DNA of 38,080 nt. Source: Dermatophilaceae bacterium (lineage in GTDB: Bacteria; Actinomycetota; Actinomycetes; Actinomycetales; Dermatophilaceae). Positions within the stretch are counted from its first letter, which is position 1. Every line of letters begins with the position of its first letter. The notes beneath the pieces are model-generated. The model made no database searches and was not told where the DNA came from. It saw only the letters and a program-made list of their open reading frames with translations. This document shows positions 1 through 9,864 of this stretch, one piece after another. The stretch covers positions 1 to 38,080 of the forward strand of contig JACMPC010000125.1 of assembly GCA_014377705.1 (NCBI GenBank), given 5' to 3'. Position numbers and translations under genes: made by a program.

Positions 1-270
1 CCAGAGCCCGACAGGGCGGAGCAACCTGGTCGCTCATCGGAGCCCGACTCGGCGTGTCACGTCAAGGCGCACAGCAGCGCTTCACATCCAGCATGGCTGC
101 CCCAAAACGTCCACCCCCAACGGCCAGGCAAATACCTGGAACCAGCACACCCAACAACTAGCGGCTTGACATCTAAGACCATGGGATGTCTAGGCACGGT
201 GCCCCAAAATCCCGCCAAACCTAGGTGTCGGGATCGAGGCGGCCGGGGCCTCAGGACCTCCGGCCGCGAG
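1..270. other. No gene seen; region downstream of glgX
   Basis: No convincing gene is visible in these bases. Open frames here are continuations of non-coding frames from glgX. Apart from a hairpin directly behind the glgX stop, the only structure noted is a nine-base direct repeat, GAGCCCGAC, at about 4-12 and 40-48, which may be chance. Confidence 0.5.
239..267 (-). terminator. Hairpin just downstream of glgX
   Basis: Perfect 8-bp arms, GCGGCCGG (239-246) and CCGGCCGC (260-267), enclose a 13-nt loop. The hairpin begins four bases after the glgX stop codon on the minus strand. There is no clear U-run, so it is either a weak intrinsic terminator of the GC-rich actinobacterial kind or an mRNA 3'-end stabiliser. 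Confidence 0.5.
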
Positions 271-2403
271 TCAGGACTTGGCGGGAAGGACTGACTCGAG
301 CACCACGATCGACCGTCCGGGCACCGCGTGCGTCGTCGCGGCCAGCCAGCTCGGCCGGCCGGTGGCTGGCGGCTCTGCCTCCGACGTATCCAGACGGATC
401 TGCCAGGTGCCGCCGTACTGGGCGGGCGGCAGCGCGAAGTCGACAGGAGCGCTGTGAGCGTTGAAGAGCAGCAGGAAGTCGGAGTCCTGGATGCGCTGGC
501 CGCGGGGGTCCGGCTCGGGGATGGCCTGCCCGTTGAGGAAGACCATGAGGGTGCGGGCGTAACCATTGCGCCAGTCCTCCTCATCCATCTCGGTGCCGTC
601 CGAGGAGAACCACTCGATGTCTCCGAGAGCGCTCTGACCGCCATGGGCGGCGTCGCCGGCGAAGAAGCGACGTCGCCGGAATACGGCATGCTCTTTGCGC
701 AGTGAGACCACGGCACTGGTGAAGGCCAGCAGCTGGCGCTCACTCTGCGCCAGCTTCCAGTCGATCCAGGCGAGCTCGTTGTCCTGGCAGTAGACGTTGT
801 TGTTGCCGTGCTGGGTCCGGCCGATCTCGTCGCCGTGGGCGATCATCGGGACGCCCTGGCTGAGCAGCAGCGTGGTCAGGAAGTTGCGCTGCTGCTGCCG
901 GCGCAGTGCGTTGACGGCGGCATCGTCGGTCTCGCCCTCGGCCCCGCAGTTCCAGGACCGGTTGTGGCTCTCACCGTCCTTGTTCGATTCTTTGTTGGCG
1001 TCGTTGCGCTTCTCGTTGTAGGAGACGAGGTCCCGCAGGGTGAAGCCGTCATGGGCCACGACGAAGTTGATCGAGGCGATCGGGCGGCGTGCCGAGTGCT
1101 CGTACAGGTCGCTGGATCCCGTGAGGCGAGAAGCGAACTCGCCAAGGGAAGCAGCCTCGCCGCGCCAGAAGTCACGCACCGTGTCGCGGTATTTGCCGTT
1201 CCACTCGGTCCACAGCGGCGGGAAGTTGCCGACCTGGTAACCGCCGTCGCCGAGATCCCACGGCTCGGCGATGAGCTTGACCTGGGAGATCACCGGATCC
1301 TGCTGGATGATGTCGAAGAACGCCGAGAGCCGGTCGACCTCATGGAACTGGCGGGCCAGGGTTGCCGCGAGGTCGAAGCGGAACCCGTCGACATGCATTT
1401 CCTCGACCCAGTATCGCAGCGAGTCCATGATCAGCTGCAGGACGTGCGGGTGACGCATCAGCAGGCTGTTGCCGGTGCCGGTGGTGTCGTAGTACTTCGA
1501 CTTGTCCTCGTCCGTGAGGCGGTAGTACGAGGCGTTGTCGATGCCACGGAAGGCGATGGTCGGGCCCTTCTCGTTGCCCTCCGCGGTGTGGTTGTAGACG
1601 ACGTCCAGGATGACCTCGATGTTGGCCTCGTGCAGCGCCTTCACCATGGCCTTGAACTCGGTGACTTGCTGACCACGAGATCCGGTCGCGGCATAGGCCG
1701 CATGCGGGGCCAGGAAGCCGATGGTGTTGTAGCCCCAGTAGTTCGTCAAGCCCTGGTCCACCAGGGTTGAGTCCTGGACGAACTGGTGCACGGGCATCAG
1801 TTCGATGGCCGTCACCCCGAGCCCGGTGAGGTGGTCGATGATCGCCTGGTGACCGATCGCGGCGTACGTCCCGCGAATACTGTCCGGCACATCGGGGTGG
1901 GTCATGCTGAGGCCCCTCACGTGGGCCTCGTAGATCACGGTGTTGTGGTACTCGTGGCGGGGCGGCCGGTCGTGGCCCCAATTGAAGAACGGGGTGACGA
2001 CCACGGACAGCATGGTGTGGCCCAGCGAGTCCGCGTCGTTGAACGTCGCCGGCTTGCCGAGGTCGTAGGAGTACAGGGACCCGTCGCCGTCGATCTGGCC
2101 GTCGATGGCCTTCGCGTAGGGGTCAAGCAACAGCTTCGCCGGGTTGCAACGATGGCCCTTGGCCGGATCGTAGGGACCGTGAACCCTGAAGCCGTAGCGC
2201 TGGCCCGGCTCGATGGCGGGAAAGTAACCGTGCCAGACGTGTCCGTCGACCTCGGTGAGCTCGATCCGGGTCTCGGCCCCGGCATCGTCGATCAGGGCCA
2301 CCTCAACCTTGTCCGCGACCTGCGAGAAGAGCGCGAAGTTGACCCCGCTGCCGTCGAACGTGGCACCGAGAGGGTAGGGATGGCCCGGCCAGGTGGGGTT
2401 CAT
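271..2403 (-). CDS. glgX: Glycogen debranching enzyme GlgX
   Basis: This is a cytoplasmic GH13 isoamylase-type enzyme of 710 aa. It hydrolyses alpha-1,6 branches of phosphorylase-trimmed glycogen. An N-terminal CBM48-like domain (from about residue 5, [18 protein letters not shown]) precedes the catalytic barrel. The barrel shows DGFRFDLA with nucleophile D344, [14 protein letters not shown] with acid/base E380, and VVAHDGFTL with D452. All three catalytic acids are present and the length fits the family. The frame stays open upstream to 2673, but family-like sequence begins at ATG 2403, which has an AAGGA-type ribosome site in GACAAGGACTTC. It is divergent from the GGDEF-EAL gene, so 2404-2628 should hold both promoters. 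Family assignment is firm; the exact start is inferred. Confidence 0.95.
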   Translation of the reverse strand: MNPTWPGHPYPLGATFDGSGVNFALFSQVADKVEVALIDDAGAETRIELTEVDGHVWHGYFPAIEPGQRYGFRVHGPYDPAKGHRCNPAKLLLDPYAKAIDGQIDGDGSLYSYDLGKPATFNDADSLGHTMLSVVVTPFFNWGHDRPPRHEYHNTVIYEAHVRGLSMTHPDVPDSIRGTYAAIGHQAIIDHLTGLGVTAIELMPVHQFVQDSTLVDQGLTNYWGYNTIGFLAPHAAYAATGSRGQQVTEFKAMVKALHEANIEVILDVVYNHTAEGNEKGPTIAFRGIDNASYYRLTDEDKSKYYDTTGTGNSLLMRHPHVLQLIMDSLRYWVEEMHVDGFRFDLAATLARQFHEVDRLSAFFDIIQQDPVISQVKLIAEPWDLGDGGYQVGNFPPLWTEWNGKYRDTVRDFWRGEAASLGEFASRLTGSSDLYEHSARRPIASINFVVAHDGFTLRDLVSYNEKRNDANKESNKDGESHNRSWNCGAEGETDDAAVNALRRQQQRNFLTTLLLSQGVPMIAHGDEIGRTQHGNNNVYCQDNELAWIDWKLAQSERQLLAFTSAVVSLRKEHAVFRRRRFFAGDAAHGGQSALGDIEWFSSDGTEMDEEDWRNGYARTLMVFLNGQAIPEPDPRGQRIQDSDFLLLFNAHSAPVDFALPPAQYGGTWQIRLDTSEAEPPATGRPSWLAATTHAVPGRSIVVLESVLPAKS

Positions 2404-2628
2404 GAAGTCCTTGTCGCAGTCGAGGTGCAGCCGATATGAAGGCCCAGTCTGTCCTGTCAGGTGCCCCGGGACACAACCAGCACACCGACGTGCTGTCTGG
2501 CAATCCTCTTTTCGGGTCGAGTCGGCCGGTGACCGGCCATGTTTCTGTCGTACAAATGGCTGTATGTGGCTCCCACCTGGATGCGTCCTCACGATCGGAT
2601 CACCCTCTAGTTCGGCGCGGCTTAGTTT

Positions 2629-5600
2629 TTGTTTGTGGCATCCTTTTCCGAGCCCTCTACGAGGGCCGCTCAACCGGCCGGCGGGCTCGCCGATGACGAG
2701 CGCGGGCCGACGACCGCCGACTCACCGAGACGGGCGCCAAGGTTTCTCTGGATCGCCTACCTGATCTGGGCCGGAGGGCTCACCTGCTTCTTCTACCTGG
2801 TCACCTCCCTTTCATCGCAGACCTGGATGGTGCTGGGTCTGTCCGCGGTCGTGGCGACGGTCATAGGGGTCCGCCGCAACCGTCCGAGACAGCCATTGGC
2901 CTGGTGCCTGCTCGCCGCGGCCGAGCTGACCTTCATCGCGGGGGACACGAGCTACAACGTTCTGACCGAGGTTATGGGCCAGGACAACCCCTTCCCATCG
3001 GTGGCTGACCTGTTCTACCTGCTCACATACCTCTTCGTTGCCGCCGGCCTCTTCATGATCATCAAGGCCCGTTCGTCGTCCCGGGACATTCCCAGCCTGA
3101 TCGACGCCGTGATCATCACGACGGGTCTGGGCCTGCTGTCCTGGGTCTACCTCATCGTGCCGAACTTCCAGGTAGATGGGCTGGACGCGTTGCAGCGGGT
3201 GACCTCGGTGGCCTACCCGCTCGGCGACGTCCTGGTCCTCGCGATGCTGGCGCGACTGATCGCCGGTGGCGGCCTGCGGATCCGATCCATGCAGTTCCTG
3301 GTGATCGGTGCACTGGGCATCATGGTCGCAGATGCCCTTTACGGGCTAATCCAGCTCAATGGCAAGTGGAAGGTCGGCGGTCCTGTCGATCTCGGCTGGG
3401 CCCTCTTCTACATCGCCTGGGGCGCAGCGGCCCTGCATCCATCGATGCGTGAGCTGACCAAGGTCGCGCCGCTGCCCAGTGTCGCCGTCAGCCGGCTGCG
3501 GATCGTTCTGCTGGCCTCGGCCAGCCTGGTCGCTCCCGGCGTGCTCTTCCTGCAGGCCCAGCGGGGCAAGGAGATCCCGGCGACCACGGTGGCCGTCTTT
3601 TCCGCGGTGCTCTTCATTCTGGTGCTGGCCAGGATGGCCGGCATCCTGGACGCCCATCAGCAGTCGGTCCGGCGTGAACGGTCTCTGCGTACCTCGAGTC
3701 AGGCCCTGGTGGCTGCGCAGGGGCTGCCGGACATCTACAAGGTTGCCCTCGACGGCGCCGCATCCTTGATCGGCGCGGGGACGCTGAAGGCAGCCTCGGT
3801 CTATCTGGCTGACTCCGACGAGATTCACTGCATGGCGAACTCAACCACGAGCCGCAAGCTGCCTGATGAAGCGGCGCTGTGGGATGCCGCACGCGGAGGC
3901 GGCCACCTGAGCGAGTCCGGTGCCGTCAGCGTCAATCCGCTGCGCTATGACCTGCAGGACCGCGGCATGCTCGTCGTCGAGGGCAGGACCGCCCTCAGTG
4001 TCGAGCAGCACTATGCGCTCGCTACCCTGGCCTCCCAAGTGGCACTGGCGGTCGTGAGCGCCACTCTCGCCGAGGAGCTGCGCGATCGCCAGAGCCAGGA
4101 GCAGTTCCGCGGGATGATCCAGAACGCCTCGGACATCATCGTGGTGGTGGACGAGATCGGACTGATCAGCTACGCAACGCCCTCGCTGGAACGCGGACTC
4201 GGGCATCGGGCCAGTGACCTGCTCGGGACTCCGCTGCTTGATCTGCTGCACCCCGAAGAGCTCGCGATGGCAGAGACGCTGATCTCCGGTCTGGCGAGTC
4301 GGCTCTCGCAGTCGCAGGTGGTTTCGGACTGGCGTCTGCGGCATGAAGACGGCCGGTATCTGTTCTTCGAGGTGCTTGCCAGCAACCTTCTGGACAACTC
4401 GAGTGTGTCCGGCGTCGTGCTCACCATGCGCGATGTCTCGGAGCGGCGTGCGCTGGAGCAACAGCTGATGCATCAGGCGTTCCACGACGAGCTGACCGGT
4501 CTGCCGAACCGGGCCCTGTTCCAGGATCGCGTCGAGCATGCGCTCGCGCGCGCCGCCCGAGGTGGCGGCACCGTGGCGATGGCCATGATGGACCTGGACG
4601 ACTTCAAGATCGTCAACGACACCCGGGGCCATGGAGCGGGCGACGCACTGCTGAGTGAGGTTGCCCGGCGGCTCCAGGACACACTGCGCTCCAGCACCAC
4701 CATCGCGCGGCTGGGAGGCGACGAGTTCGCCATCCTGATCGAGGACATCACCGACGGCTCACAGCTCGATGGCCTCACCGACCGCATCATCCGGCCCTTC
4801 CGCCTGCCGTTCGTTGTCGACGGTGAGGAGCTGGTGGCCTCGGCAAGCATTGGCGTGGTTCTGAGCGGCGGCCCTGAGCCGACCCTCAACCTCTCAGAGC
4901 TGTTCCAGTGCGCTGATCTAGCCCTGTATGCGGCCAAGGAGCGCGGAAAGGGGCGCGTGGAGCTCTACCGTGACGACCTGCATACCCGGATGATGAGTCG
5001 CGCAACCCTGCGCACCGAACTTGACGCAGGTATGAAGGAAGAGCAGTTCGAGCTGTACTTCCAGCCTGTCGTGGTGATCGACACGGGGGAGATCCAAGGC
5101 TCTGAGGTGCTGATCCGGTGGAACCACCCCACTCGTGGCCTGGTCATGCCGGGGGACTTCATCGCTCACGCCGAGGAGACCGGTCAGATCGTCGAGCTGG
5201 GGCGGTGGGTTCTCGATCATGCCTGCGCGCAGTGGCGGCAGTGGGCCGACCAAGGGCACTCCAGTCACAACCTGGCCGTGAACGTGTCGGTGCGCCAGCT
5301 GAAGGAAACCGGCTTCGTTGATGAGGTTCGGTCGATCCTGACGCGCCATGCGATGAATCCCGCCGCGCTTGTCATCGAGCTGACCGAGAGCATCTTCGCC
5401 CTTGATGCGTCGAAGATGAAAGAACAGCTGGTCGCGCTCCGGGACATGGGGGTGCGGATTGCCATCGACGACTTCGGCACCGGCTACTCCAGCCTCTCCT
5501 ACCTGCAGCAGTTTCAGATCGACGAGGTCAAGGTGGACAAGGTTTTCGTGGACGGCCTCGGATCGGGGAATCCCGATGATGGCGCACTGGCGAACGCCAT

Positions 5601-6042
5601 CGTGTCCATGGCTCACTCGCTGCGGCTCGAGGTGGTTGCCGAGGGCATCGAGGAAGCCGCTCAGCGAGACGAGCTGTGGTCCATGGGTTGTGGGCTCGGG
5701 CAGGGATATCTGTACTCCAGGCCGGTCCCGGCCTCGGACATGCTCAGCTTGCTGAATGACGGCCGCCCCATGGGCAGGCACGCACCCGGGTCCGACGGGA
5801 GGATCACCCGACTGCGTTCACACGCGCCAGGTGGCCGCCCCACCCCTGCAGCTGCTGAGGCCGATCCCAGCACCAGGCCCGGAGAGGCAAACGCGGCTCC
5901 CCGAGACTCAGCCTCGCGGGATCCAGCCTCACGAAAGGCAGCCCCACGCAAGGCAGCGCCACAAGAGTCAGTGGCCCGAAAGGCAGCACGAGAAGAATTA
6001 GTAGCCCAACAATCAGCGCCCCGGAAGTCAGCATCCAGTTAG
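2629..6042 (+). CDS. Membrane GGDEF-EAL protein with GAF-like and PAS domains
   Basis: Predicted cyclic-di-GMP turnover protein of 1137 aa. An N-terminal multi-pass membrane domain (about 38-345) carries PFPSVAD, SVAYPLGD and DLGW. A GAF-like region (about 350-480) and a PAS domain (about 490-615) follow. The GGDEF domain has LGGDEF at 695-700. The EAL domain has the signature as EVL (826-828), keeping the Glu, and intact IDDFGTGYSS with DD at 947-948. Both catalytic halves look competent, so the protein could make or break c-di-GMP, or the GGDEF may regulate the EAL. From about residue 1065 the tail is Ala/Pro/Arg/Lys-rich with pentapeptide repeats. The start is uncertain: TTG 2629 or GTG 2635, neither with a clear ribosome site. 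It shares its membrane domain and tail style with the protein at 16917-19286. It lies 56 bp upstream of an oxoamine synthase gene. Confidence 0.9.
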   Translation: MFVASFSEPSTRAAQPAGGLADDERGPTTADSPRRAPRFLWIAYLIWAGGLTCFFYLVTSLSSQTWMVLGLSAVVATVIGVRRNRPRQPLAWCLLAAAELTFIAGDTSYNVLTEVMGQDNPFPSVADLFYLLTYLFVAAGLFMIIKARSSSRDIPSLIDAVIITTGLGLLSWVYLIVPNFQVDGLDALQRVTSVAYPLGDVLVLAMLARLIAGGGLRIRSMQFLVIGALGIMVADALYGLIQLNGKWKVGGPVDLGWALFYIAWGAAALHPSMRELTKVAPLPSVAVSRLRIVLLASASLVAPGVLFLQAQRGKEIPATTVAVFSAVLFILVLARMAGILDAHQQSVRRERSLRTSSQALVAAQGLPDIYKVALDGAASLIGAGTLKAASVYLADSDEIHCMANSTTSRKLPDEAALWDAARGGGHLSESGAVSVNPLRYDLQDRGMLVVEGRTALSVEQHYALATLASQVALAVVSATLAEELRDRQSQEQFRGMIQNASDIIVVVDEIGLISYATPSLERGLGHRASDLLGTPLLDLLHPEELAMAETLISGLASRLSQSQVVSDWRLRHEDGRYLFFEVLASNLLDNSSVSGVVLTMRDVSERRALEQQLMHQAFHDELTGLPNRALFQDRVEHALARAARGGGTVAMAMMDLDDFKIVNDTRGHGAGDALLSEVARRLQDTLRSSTTIARLGGDEFAILIEDITDGSQLDGLTDRIIRPFRLPFVVDGEELVASASIGVVLSGGPEPTLNLSELFQCADLALYAAKERGKGRVELYRDDLHTRMMSRATLRTELDAGMKEEQFELYFQPVVVIDTGEIQGSEVLIRWNHPTRGLVMPGDFIAHAEETGQIVELGRWVLDHACAQWRQWADQGHSSHNLAVNVSVRQLKETGFVDEVRSILTRHAMNPAALVIELTESIFALDASKMKEQLVALRDMGVRIAIDDFGTGYSSLSYLQQFQIDEVKVDKVFVDGLGSGNPDDGALANAIVSMAHSLRLEVVAEGIEEAAQRDELWSMGCGLGQGYLYSRPVPASDMLSLLNDGRPMGRHAPGSDGRITRLRSHAPGGRPTPAAAEADPSTRPGEANAAPRDSASRDPASRKAAPRKAAPQESVARKAAREELVAQQSAPRKSASS
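5896..6039 (+). repeat. Degenerate 15-bp tandem repeats coding a C-terminal pentapeptide tail
   Basis: The last roughly 48 codons before the stop show a 15-bp period. Units read approximately ASRKA, APRKA, APQES, VARKA and QSAPRK, with GCA/TCA-GCN-CCN-CGN-AAG-like codons. The reading frame is kept and the array is degenerate. No folded domain is apparent and the composition is basic and Ala-rich. Confidence 0.75.
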
Positions 6043-6098
6043 GTCAGCGGTGAGCAGTCCCGCCGCCGACTCGGTTCCCAACGAGACAGGACACCCGC

Positions 6099-7361
6099 AT
6101 GCCGATTAGCAATCCCGCATTCCGACCGGTTCAGGACGTCAAATGGGCCGACCTCCAGCGACTGCGGACCTTATCTCCGATGTACGACGCGGTGATAGAG
6201 GAAGTGAGAGGAAGACGGATCCGGATCCGGGACCACTGGCTGGCGGACTTCGCCTCGTGCAACTACCTGGGCTTTGATCTCGAGCCGGAGATCATCGACT
6301 CCGTGGATGCCAGCCTCCGGAAGTGGGGAACACACCCCAGCTGGTCACGACTGCTTGGCAACCCGCGCCTGTACATCGACATCGAGGACCGACTCACCGA
6401 GCTCCTCGGCGCCGAGGACACCCTGGTGCTGCCGACGATCACCCACATCCACATGTCGGTCATACCCGCGATCGCGGGACGGGGGGACATCTTCCTGGAC
6501 GGTCAGGCGCACCGGACCATCTACGACGGATGCATGGTTGCCCGAGCCCATGGAGCCACGGTGCGCCGGTACCCGACCGGGGATGTCGCGGCTCTCGACG
6601 CGATGCTCCGGGCTGCGCCGAAGGGCAACACCAAGCTGATCTGCGCGGACGGCGTCAACAGCATGACGGGCAACCCCCCTGACCTCAAAGCACTTGCCGC
6701 GGTCGCTCGCAGGCACGGAGCGCTGCTGTATGTCGATGACGCGCACGGTTTCGGCGTCATCGGCGAGCGCACCAAGTCCGAGACCACCCCCTACGGGAGC
6801 CGGGGGAACTCGATCGTCAGATATGCCGGTGAGACCTACGACGACATCATCCTCGTCGGCGGCTTCTCCAAGTCGTACTCCTCGCTGCTGGCCTTTATCG
6901 CCCTGCCGACCTGGCTGAAGGACCACCTCAAGGTCGCGGCGGCTCCGTACCTGTTCTCCGGTCCGTCGCCCGTCGCCTCGCTGGCCACGGTGCTGGCCGG
7001 TTTTGACGTCAACGACGATCGCGGGGATGAGATCAGGGCCTCCCTCTATCGCAAGACCGCGAAGGTCCTCGACACAACCTCCGAGCTGGGCCTTGCCACG
7101 CCGAACACCTCCGGCCTGCCGATCATCGAGGTGCCACTGGAAGACCCTGAAGACATTGACGAGGTGGGGCACTTCCTGAACGAGGCGGGCATCTATGTCA
7201 CTCTCGCCGCCTACCCGCTGGTGCCACGCGCGGAGGTGGGGTTCCGAATCCAGGTCACGGCGGCCAACGGTGACGACGAGATCGACGAGCTGTGCAGCAC
7301 CCTGCACCTGCTGAGCGAACGATTCCCCCTCCAGAGAAAGCTGCACGAGCAAGTTGCCTGA
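6099..7361 (+). CDS. PLP-dependent alpha-oxoamine synthase (AONS/KBL/CqsA-like)
   Basis: A 420-aa fold-type I PLP enzyme resembling 8-amino-7-oxononanoate synthase, 2-amino-3-ketobutyrate CoA ligase and CqsA/LqsA-type signal synthases. These condense an amino acid with an acyl thioester and lose CO2. Visible motifs are ADFASCNYLGF near residue 50, VDDAHGFGVIGE with cofactor-binding D213 and H216, and GGFSKSYSS with the predicted Schiff-base K258. The usual Gly-rich segment of biotin-type enzymes (GTGSGGSR) reads GTHPSWSRLLGN here, so substrate use probably differs from BioF. No bio genes are nearby. The start is ATG 6099 with only a weak upstream purine stretch. The stop overlaps the next gene, an MFS exporter, by 8 nt (TTGCCTGA), suggesting translational coupling. 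The product is unknown. A secreted aminoketone or lipid-like molecule is inference. Confidence 0.85.
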   Translation: MPISNPAFRPVQDVKWADLQRLRTLSPMYDAVIEEVRGRRIRIRDHWLADFASCNYLGFDLEPEIIDSVDASLRKWGTHPSWSRLLGNPRLYIDIEDRLTELLGAEDTLVLPTITHIHMSVIPAIAGRGDIFLDGQAHRTIYDGCMVARAHGATVRRYPTGDVAALDAMLRAAPKGNTKLICADGVNSMTGNPPDLKALAAVARRHGALLYVDDAHGFGVIGERTKSETTPYGSRGNSIVRYAGETYDDIILVGGFSKSYSSLLAFIALPTWLKDHLKVAAAPYLFSGPSPVASLATVLAGFDVNDDRGDEIRASLYRKTAKVLDTTSELGLATPNTSGLPIIEVPLEDPEDIDEVGHFLNEAGIYVTLAAYPLVPRAEVGFRIQVTAANGDDEIDELCSTLHLLSERFPLQRKLHEQVA

Positions 7362-8664
7362 CACTGCGGCCCAAACCCCGAAGCTCCTGGCGCCTTTGCG
7401 TCACCGGGATTTTCGGCTGCTGTGGATTGGCGCCTCCGCGTCACTGGTCGGTGACGGTGTCTACCTCATCGCCCTGGCCTGGCAGGCCTACACCCTGTCG
7501 AGCTCGCCCGCCGCCCTGGCCATGCTGGGAGTCTGCGCCACGGTGCCACAGCTCCTGGCGCTGCTGGGCAGCGGAATCCTCAGCGACCGGGTCGATCGTC
7601 GGCTGATCCTGCTCGGCGCTGACGTCATCCGTTTCGTCGCGGTCCTCGTGGTGGCCGTGCTGGTCATGTCCAGCACTGCCACCATGTGGCAGCTGGCGGT
7701 GCTCAGCGTCGTCTACGGGCTCGGAGCCGGAACCGCTGCACCGGCCTTCGACGCGATCATCCCGGACCTGGTGCCGGAACAGGACCTGGAGCAGGCCAAC
7801 GCGCTGGACCAGTTCCTGAGACCGGCCATGCTGCGCCTTGCCGGGCCGGCACTGGGCGGGCTCCTGATCGCCGTCGGCGGCGCCGGCGCCGCGTTCCTGT
7901 TCGACTCCATCACCTTTCTCGTCTCAGGCCTGTGCGTGTGGCGGATGGTGAGCCACTCACGGGCCGCCGACCCCACAGACCGGGCAGACCCGGCTTACTC
8001 CGGCGAGCGCACCTCGGTGCTGTCCGATGCCATGGCGGGCGTGCGCTTCGTCAGGAGTCGAACCTGGTTGTGGGGAACCCTTGGCTCGGCCACCGTGGCG
8101 TACCTGGCGTTCATGGGTCCCATCGAGGTGCTGCTGCCGTACCTGGTCAAGGAGGTGCTGCACGGCCCGGCCACTGACTTCGGCATCATCCTTGCCGCCG
8201 GCGGGGTCGGTGCGCTGGCCGCCGCGGCCATCGTCGGGCAGGTGGGCCTACCGCGCCGCCAGCAGACCTTCATGTACATCTGCTGGACTCTCGCCGCACT
8301 GTCCGTGGCGGGCTTCGGGCTGGCCACTGCGGGATGGCAGCTCATGATTGTCTGTATGGTCCTGAACGGGCTGGAGGCGGCCGGGACAGTTGCCTGGGCC
8401 ACCACCAAACAACGCCTCGTCCCCGCCGACATGCTCGGACGGGTATCCAGCCTGGACTGGTTCATCTCCATCGCCGGACTGCCGGTGTCTTTCGCGCTGA
8501 CAGCCCCGGTGGCCGCCCTGATCGGGGTCCGGGCAACGTTCATCGGGGCGAGCCTGCTCTGCGCGGGTGTGACTCTGACGGCACTGTTCTTGCCCCATAT
8601 GCGGGATGTGGACGGGGCGCTGGGGACCACCCAGGCGCCCGCGCTGGAGGCGGATGCGGCATGA
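7354..8664 (+). CDS. MFS transporter (EntS/MFS_3-like exporter)
   Basis: A 436-aa major facilitator with about 12 hydrophobic segments. It opens with LRHRDFRLLWIGASASLVGD, the typical start of EntS/drug-exporter-like MFS proteins. The cytoplasmic loop 2-3 motif A is present as GSGILSDRVDRRLILLG near residue 75. It begins at TTG 7354 inside the last codons of the oxoamine synthase, and its stop overlaps the next start as ATGA (8661-8664). This is operon packing, so export of the synthase product is a reasonable inference. The substrate cannot be read from sequence. Confidence 0.88.
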   Translation: MPDTAAQTPKLLAPLRHRDFRLLWIGASASLVGDGVYLIALAWQAYTLSSSPAALAMLGVCATVPQLLALLGSGILSDRVDRRLILLGADVIRFVAVLVVAVLVMSSTATMWQLAVLSVVYGLGAGTAAPAFDAIIPDLVPEQDLEQANALDQFLRPAMLRLAGPALGGLLIAVGGAGAAFLFDSITFLVSGLCVWRMVSHSRAADPTDRADPAYSGERTSVLSDAMAGVRFVRSRTWLWGTLGSATVAYLAFMGPIEVLLPYLVKEVLHGPATDFGIILAAGGVGALAAAAIVGQVGLPRRQQTFMYICWTLAALSVAGFGLATAGWQLMIVCMVLNGLEAAGTVAWATTKQRLVPADMLGRVSSLDWFISIAGLPVSFALTAPVAALIGVRATFIGASLLCAGVTLTALFLPHMRDVDGALGTTQAPALEADAA

Positions 8665-9113
8665 GGAAGGCCATACTTCAGGAGCTCCTCAGTGACCTTT
8701 CGGCGGCGTTCGCGACAAGGGACCCGGAGAGGCTCCTAGGACTCTTCAGCGCGACGGCCGACGTCACCTATGCAGGCTCGGAACGCGGCGAGCGGGCGAC
8801 AGGTCCGACCGAGCTTCGCCGGATGTTGTCAGATCTGCTCGCCCGCCCCCAGACCTACACCTTCGACTTCCCTGCCGTCACCTTCAGCGAGCACAGTGGC
8901 CTGGTCTGGCTGCTCGCAGACGGTGACTGCACGGAAACCGGTGCGGACGGCGTGACGGATACCTTCGCGTACCGGCTGACCGGGGTGCTCGCCAGGGAGA
9001 CCGGGCGGTGGCGCTGGCTGGTTCTGGTCGGCTCAGAGCCGACAGAGCCAGACGAGCAGCACATCGACACCGTCGGCGCCGCGCCACTTCCGGGAGCGAC
9101 CCCCTCCGGGTGA
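8661..9113 (+). CDS. NTF2/SnoaL-like small protein
   Basis: A 150-aa protein with the pattern of the NTF2-like (SnoaL, DUF4440) superfamily. An N-terminal helix leads to LSAAFATRDPERLLGLFS, then a TYAGSERGE strand, and the end is strand-rich (FAYRLTGVLARETGRWRWLV). Members are small cone-shaped folds that act as cyclases, isomerases, hydrolases or binding modules. No catalytic set can be assigned. ATG 8661 overlaps the stop of the upstream MFS gene by 4 nt, so it belongs to the same operon. It might act on or bind the product of the oxoamine synthase. That role is inference. Confidence 0.75.
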   Translation: MRKAILQELLSDLSAAFATRDPERLLGLFSATADVTYAGSERGERATGPTELRRMLSDLLARPQTYTFDFPAVTFSEHSGLVWLLADGDCTETGADGVTDTFAYRLTGVLARETGRWRWLVLVGSEPTEPDEQHIDTVGAAPLPGATPSG

Positions 9114-9132
9114 TTCCGACGGCTCGCGGGGG

Positions 9133-9864
9133 TCAGAGGTGCTGAACCCAGAGGTTCTCTTCGACGTACGTTCCCGTGTCCTCTTCCCTGCTGATGTCGA
9201 CCGGACCGAGCGAGCCTGGCACGAGGTACCGCCCGGTCTCCGGGAACACCATGCCGGTCCAGGACTCCCACTGCGCGATGGTCCCGGTGATCACCATGGA
9301 CCGCGCGGCGGGGGCGAGGATGGTGGCTCCCATCCGCTGGTGGGTTCGGATCCAGGGATCGATCGACAGCCCGTCCTTGCCGGTCCAGGTCGCGAAGCTC
9401 GACATCGGGGTGAGCGGGTACCTCGGCTTCAGGGTCGGGCGCACCGGGGCGATGACATGGGACAGCCCGGCCGCAACCCCACGGGCCCGCACGGCTGTCA
9501 AAATCTTCCCGGCCAGGCCCCGTCCGGTCTCACCATCGATCACCGCGACCGTCATGTAGGTCAGCGTCGTCGGCTCGATGCCGTTCTCATGACCTTTGAC
9601 CGCGCGGACCATGGTGTCGTCATAGCCGTCGGGCAGGTCTTCGAGCGTGCCGTCCCAGTGAATCGCCACGCCCCAGGCGCCGGCAACAACTCGGTCCCCC
9701 TCCAGCATCAGGACGTCGTACTGCGCGAAGAACTCCGCGACCTGAGCCTCGTACCGCATCATGACCGGGTCATGGGGAAAGAGGAACTCGGGCCACTTGC
9801 CCCGGAGAGCCACGTCCGCCTCACGCTTGAGATCTGGTCGATCACAGCTGGTGACGATCTCCAT
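9133..9864 (-). CDS. GNAT-like N-acetyltransferase
   Basis: A 243-aa protein that looks like a GCN5-related acyltransferase. The segment TYMTVAVIDGETGRGLAGKI (about residues 107-126) resembles the GNAT strand-4 and acyl-CoA pyrophosphate-binding loop (R/Q-x-x-G-x-G/A). It is followed by a helix and RPTLKPRYP. The C-terminal half is longer than in minimal GNATs and is not recognised. ATG 9864 is chosen because the sequence becomes protein-like there. The frame continues upstream to 10173 but that part looks unrelated. The gene converges with the NTF2-like gene, with 19 bp between stops. The substrate is unknown. Confidence 0.7.
   Translation of the reverse strand: MEIVTSCDRPDLKREADVALRGKWPEFLFPHDPVMMRYEAQVAEFFAQYDVLMLEGDRVVAGAWGVAIHWDGTLEDLPDGYDDTMVRAVKGHENGIEPTTLTYMTVAVIDGETGRGLAGKILTAVRARGVAAGLSHVIAPVRPTLKPRYPLTPMSSFATWTGKDGLSIDPWIRTHQRMGATILAPAARSMVITGTIAQWESWTGMVFPETGRYLVPGSLGPVDISREEDTGTYVEENLWVQHL

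Noticed and set aside
57-743. 228-aa minus-strand frame overlapping the 3' end of glgX
   Set aside because: It is a Ser/Arg/Pro-rich shadow of glgX with no family motif; glgX has catalytic residues and a proper stop at 271.
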